From positions 1-35,774 of the forward strand of contig QZJG01000020.1 of assembly GCA_003599275.1 (NCBI GenBank): 35,774 nt of DNA, in the 5' to 3' direction. The first letter of the stretch is position 1, and every line of letters begins with the position of its first letter. A model generated the notes under the pieces. The model saw only the letters and a list, made by a program, of their open reading frames with translations, was not told the DNA's origin and searched no databases. This stretch comes from Nitrospiraceae bacterium (lineage in GTDB: Bacteria; Nitrospirota; Thermodesulfovibrionia; UBA6902). Shown here piece after piece: positions 33,890 through 35,774 of this stretch. A program made the position numbers and the translations under genes.

Positions 33890-35146
33890 TTACGGCACGA
33901 CCGGCCCTTTGATAAGGAGCTTGAATTTTTTGTCCGGCACAGCGTTTGAGAAGTTGTAACAGCCCTCAATATCGGTCTTCGTACTCTTGTTCAGTTCATT
34001 GTCCTGCTTGAGCAACACCTTTCTGCCCGTCATGGCTGAACCCTGTAACTCTGCGCAACCGTTGATTACAGGCACAGGCGATGACAGGACAGGGCCATTT
34101 ATTTGAACTGTGAATGCTTTCCCTGATACTGCGTCGGTAAATACATAGCACCCGCCGCTGTCAGTAGTCGTGGTCTGGTTTACTTCGCCGGTCTGTTTGA
34201 GAATTACTTTCTTGTTATTAAGAGGCGAGCCGTCCAGATCGATACAGCCGGCTACGTCAAATATACCTGTACCTAAAAGTGGCACATCTAAAACCGGCAT
34301 ATCAGGGTCATTACTGGGGATGCTCATATTTGCAGATTTTAAACCGCCAGAGGAAGGGCTGAATACAGCTTCAATCGTACAATTACCTGACGGAGCCAAT
34401 ACAGCACCTGTGCAATAGTCGTTCTGTATGTTGAAGTCAGAAGAGTCCGTTCCGGTGATAGTAATTGTGTAAATCTCAAGATTTCCTGTGCCCGTGTTTG
34501 AGGCGGTAAAAGTCATGGCTGGAGATGAGGCGCCTACATTAACATTGCCATAATCGTGGGAGTCAGGAGAAATATCCAAATTACCAAAGGACCCACCCAC
34601 CTGTCCAGAGCGTACCGGCCAGACGTAGACGTAGTAGTAGTCCTTAATGAAGTTGTACACGAAGCCATTCCACATAGAGACGATCCACGCGCTGGAAGTA
34701 TCGCTTGCGTAGGACGTAGACGACCAGTAGTAGTTGGACTGCACATTTGTAAATGGATGCCCTGTCGGCAAGGCTGGGCCATAATTTGAGTAATCAATCA
34801 GGCTGCGAAGCTCTTTTCTGTTTGGAAGACGCCAGTCGGAATAACCGCAAAGGGTTAAATTGTTTGCATAGTTAAGAGCAGCATTCCAATACATATATCC
34901 TGCAAGGTTTGCGTTTCGTGACCACATAAGTCCAGTAAGATTATCTGTCACGCAATCGCCATTTACTGCAAACCTCGGATTCGGCCATGCAACGCCCCTT
35001 TCAAGCTCCCCGTCGTCTCCTGCACGGTAGCTTGTCCTCTGCCCTGTCTCAGGCAGTTGTACTGTGCCTGCAAAGGCAGAGCAGTAGAGCAGCAGAGCAG
35101 CAGTAAAGACCATTACTGTTAAAATTACCTGTTTTTTTGTGAGCAT
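33890..35146 (-). CDS. Exported DUF1566 protein with ASH/HYDIN-like and tandem C-terminal domains (possible DGR target)
   Basis: About 418 aa from the second in-frame ATG at 35146, where GGGGG has a good 7-nt spacing; the first ATG (35152) is only about 1 nt from it. A signal peptide covers about 27 residues. Numbering from 35152, residues 30-183 are a DUF1566 (Lcl-type C-type-lectin-fold) domain with GDCVTDNLTGLMWSRNANLA, CGYSDWRLPNRKELRSLIDY and YYWSSTSYA...VWPVRSGQ. Residues ~190-295 resemble the ASH/HYDIN choice-of-anchor beta domain, and 300-360 and 363-420 are two tandem copies of a carboxypeptidase-regulatory-like domain. Residues 138-183 are variable against the neighbouring paralogue. 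Confidence 0.85.
   Translation of the reverse strand: MLTKKQVILTVMVFTAALLLYCSAFAGTVQLPETGQRTSYRAGDDGELERGVAWPNPRFAVNGDCVTDNLTGLMWSRNANLAGYMYWNAALNYANNLTLCGYSDWRLPNRKELRSLIDYSNYGPALPTGHPFTNVQSNYYWSSTSYASDTSSAWIVSMWNGFVYNFIKDYYYVYVWPVRSGQVGGSFGNLDISPDSHDYGNVNVGASSPAMTFTASNTGTGNLEIYTITITGTDSSDFNIQNDYCTGAVLAPSGNCTIEAVFSPSSGGLKSANMSIPSNDPDMPVLDVPLLGTGIFDVAGCIDLDGSPLNNKKVILKQTGEVNQTTTTDSGGCYVFTDAVSGKAFTVQINGPVLSSPVPVINGCAELQGSAMTGRKVLLKQDNELNKSTKTDIEGCYNFSNAVPDKKFKLLIKGPVVP
34604..34741 (-). other. Putative DGR variable region in the first DUF1566 gene
   Basis: 46 codons encoding QSNYYWSSTSYASDTSSAWI onward to VRSGQ. Against the paralogue at 35266-35406 the fixed codons are identical, while variable codons nearly all end in C (TAC, AGC, TCC, ATC, TTC, GTC). 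This fits AAC template codons mutated at the two A positions. The end TGGCCGGTACGCTCTGG is identical in both and may be the initiation-of-mutagenic-homology site. Confidence 0.6.
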
Positions 35147-35261
35147 ATTCATTCCCCCTTGTATTTTAATTCAATATTTTCATCATCGGCATACTGCTTT
35201 CCTATCCTTCCCTGCTGTCCTACTGTTCTCCTGCGCTTCTGCTCTGTTGCTCTACTGCTCT
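35078..35261. repeat. Spaced inverted repeat linking the two DUF1566 genes
   Basis: AGAGCAGTAGAGC... (35078-35100) and ...TCTACTGCTCT (35239-35261) are complementary over 23 nt with one mismatch. One arm encodes the hydrophobic core of the signal peptide (LLLYCSA); the other overlaps the stop codon of the upstream paralogue. The sequence between holds the promoter region and start of the downstream gene. Confidence 0.7.
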
Positions 35262-35774
35262 AATCCCCAGAGCGTACCGGCCATACGTCGTAGTAGCCGT
35301 AGCCGTCCTTACTGCTGTTGGACACGCCGCCATTCCCCATATAGACGACCCACGCGCGGCCCGTATCGAAAGCGCAGGACGTAGACGACCAGTATCTGCT
35401 GGACCGCACATTATAAAAACCCTGGGTATTAAGCCATGTGGCTGTGTTGGACACCTCAGCATTCACAAGGCTCTCAAGCTCGTTCAGATTCGGCAGCCGC
35501 CAGTCTGAATAACCGCATAAAGTTAAATCGTTTGCATAGTCAATGGCTGAATACCATGATGTCATGCCTGCAAGATCGCCGTTCCGGGGCCGCATTAATC
35601 CAGTGAGGTTGTCTGTGACACAATCTCCATTGACTGTAAACCTTGGATTGGGCCATGTCGCTCCCGCCCGTATTTCCCCGTCCTGCCCCGTGCCCGCGCA
35701 GGGTATTTCATCATAGGGACTGACATCCCTGTAACACTTCACCTGACCGGTGTCGGGAAGCTGCACCGTTCCTG
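35260..35774 (-). CDS. Exported DUF1566 protein, 5' end outside the window (possible DGR target)
   Basis: The reading frame is open to the right edge; the start and signal peptide lie outside. The visible 171 codons begin GTVQLPDTGQVKCYRD, matching residues after the signal peptide of the downstream paralogue. CVTDNLTGLMRPRNGDLAG has Arg-Pro where Trp-Ser is in the paralogue. CGYSDWRLPNLNELESLVN and YWSSTSCAFDTGRAWVVYMG...VWPVRSGD follow. Unlike its neighbour, it ends right after the lectin-like domain, as a classical DGR target does. It and the neighbour are tandem duplicates. Confidence 0.8.
   Translation of the reverse strand, partial: GTVQLPDTGQVKCYRDVSPYDEIPCAGTGQDGEIRAGATWPNPRFTVNGDCVTDNLTGLMRPRNGDLAGMTSWYSAIDYANDLTLCGYSDWRLPNLNELESLVNAEVSNTATWLNTQGFYNVRSSRYWSSTSCAFDTGRAWVVYMGNGGVSNSSKDGYGYYDVWPVRSGD
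35266..35406 (-). other. Putative DGR variable region in the second DUF1566 gene
   Basis: 47 codons from RSSRYWSSTSC to VRSG, one codon longer than the partner region (in the GYGYYD stretch). Variable codons are TGC, TTC, GGC, CGC, GTC, TCC, AGC, TAC, GAC, all NNC. It ends 5 codons before or at the stop, with the same TGGCCGGTACGCTCTGG end as the other copy. Confidence 0.6.

Noticed and set aside
35153-35259. Possible DGR template repeat or Avd/RT gene near the DUF1566 genes
   Set aside because: I looked for an A-rich copy of the variable region and for an RT reading frame on both strands; neither is in the window.
35260-35774. Second DUF1566 gene as a pseudogene because no proper start is seen
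   Set aside because: The frame is open to the window edge and matches the mature N terminus of its paralogue, so the start simply lies outside.

Overview
The window looks like chromosomal DNA of a Gram-negative, probably anaerobic or facultatively anaerobic bacterium. The best guess is Nitrospirota or a related deltaproteobacterium-like lineage. The support is the six-gene Rnf complex in the order C-D-G-E-A-B, a PEP-CTERM exported protein, a bS21 ribosomal protein, a PyrR-controlled pyrimidine operon, an NAD-linked class 1B dihydroorotate dehydrogenase (PyrK/PyrD), and dispersed palindromic repeats. The assignment to a phylum is inference.

Left part (1-7.1 kb, all minus strand). A spermidine-synthase-like protein is followed by the start of a membrane protein that resembles the membrane half of the fused MFS/spermidine synthase family. 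Next come a small His-rich exported protein, a Tat-exported FAD oxidoreductase resembling spermidine dehydrogenase, an MFS transporter, and a CPA-type cation/proton antiporter. The antiporter leader carries a clear fluoride riboswitch with an overlapping intrinsic terminator, so antiporter and MFS transporter are read here as a fluoride-responsive unit. An HDOD-domain protein ends this block.

Pyrimidine region (7.1-20.2 kb, mostly plus). A PyrR-type attenuator precedes pyrR-pyrB-pyrC-carA-carB. A small block of RNA-related genes follows: a Gly-rich RRM protein, bS21, an unknown protein and a cold-shock protein. Then greA-pyrK-pyrD, a SAM hydrolase (DUF62) and a glycosyltransferase-like gene run as an overlapping series. 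carA, carB and the MFS transporter each hold a short palindromic element that is translated in frame in an interdomain linker or loop. This resembles the palindromic coding insertions known from Rickettsia.

Middle (20.2-24.7 kb). A B12-binding radical SAM protein, xseA-xseB (exonuclease VII), a strong bidirectional terminator, and a PEP-CTERM protein with a candidate sigma-54 promoter.

Rnf region (24.7-30.4 kb, plus). rnfCDGEAB encodes an ion-translocating ferredoxin:NAD+ oxidoreductase. RnfB is long, with six ferredoxin-type 4Fe-4S motifs plus the usual N-terminal Fe-S domain. Several dispersed repeats sit in its intergenic gaps.

Right end (30.5-35.8 kb). PncC/CinA-C amidase, a hybrid histidine kinase, a HesB/IscA-like protein, and two tandem minus-strand exported DUF1566 proteins. 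The two DUF1566 genes differ mainly in codons of the form NNC within an otherwise conserved stretch that ends in a shared sequence. This is the footprint expected of adenine-directed mutagenesis by a diversity-generating retroelement (DGR). No reverse transcriptase or template repeat lies in the window, so they would be remote targets. This and the fluoride-riboswitch operon are the most interesting features.
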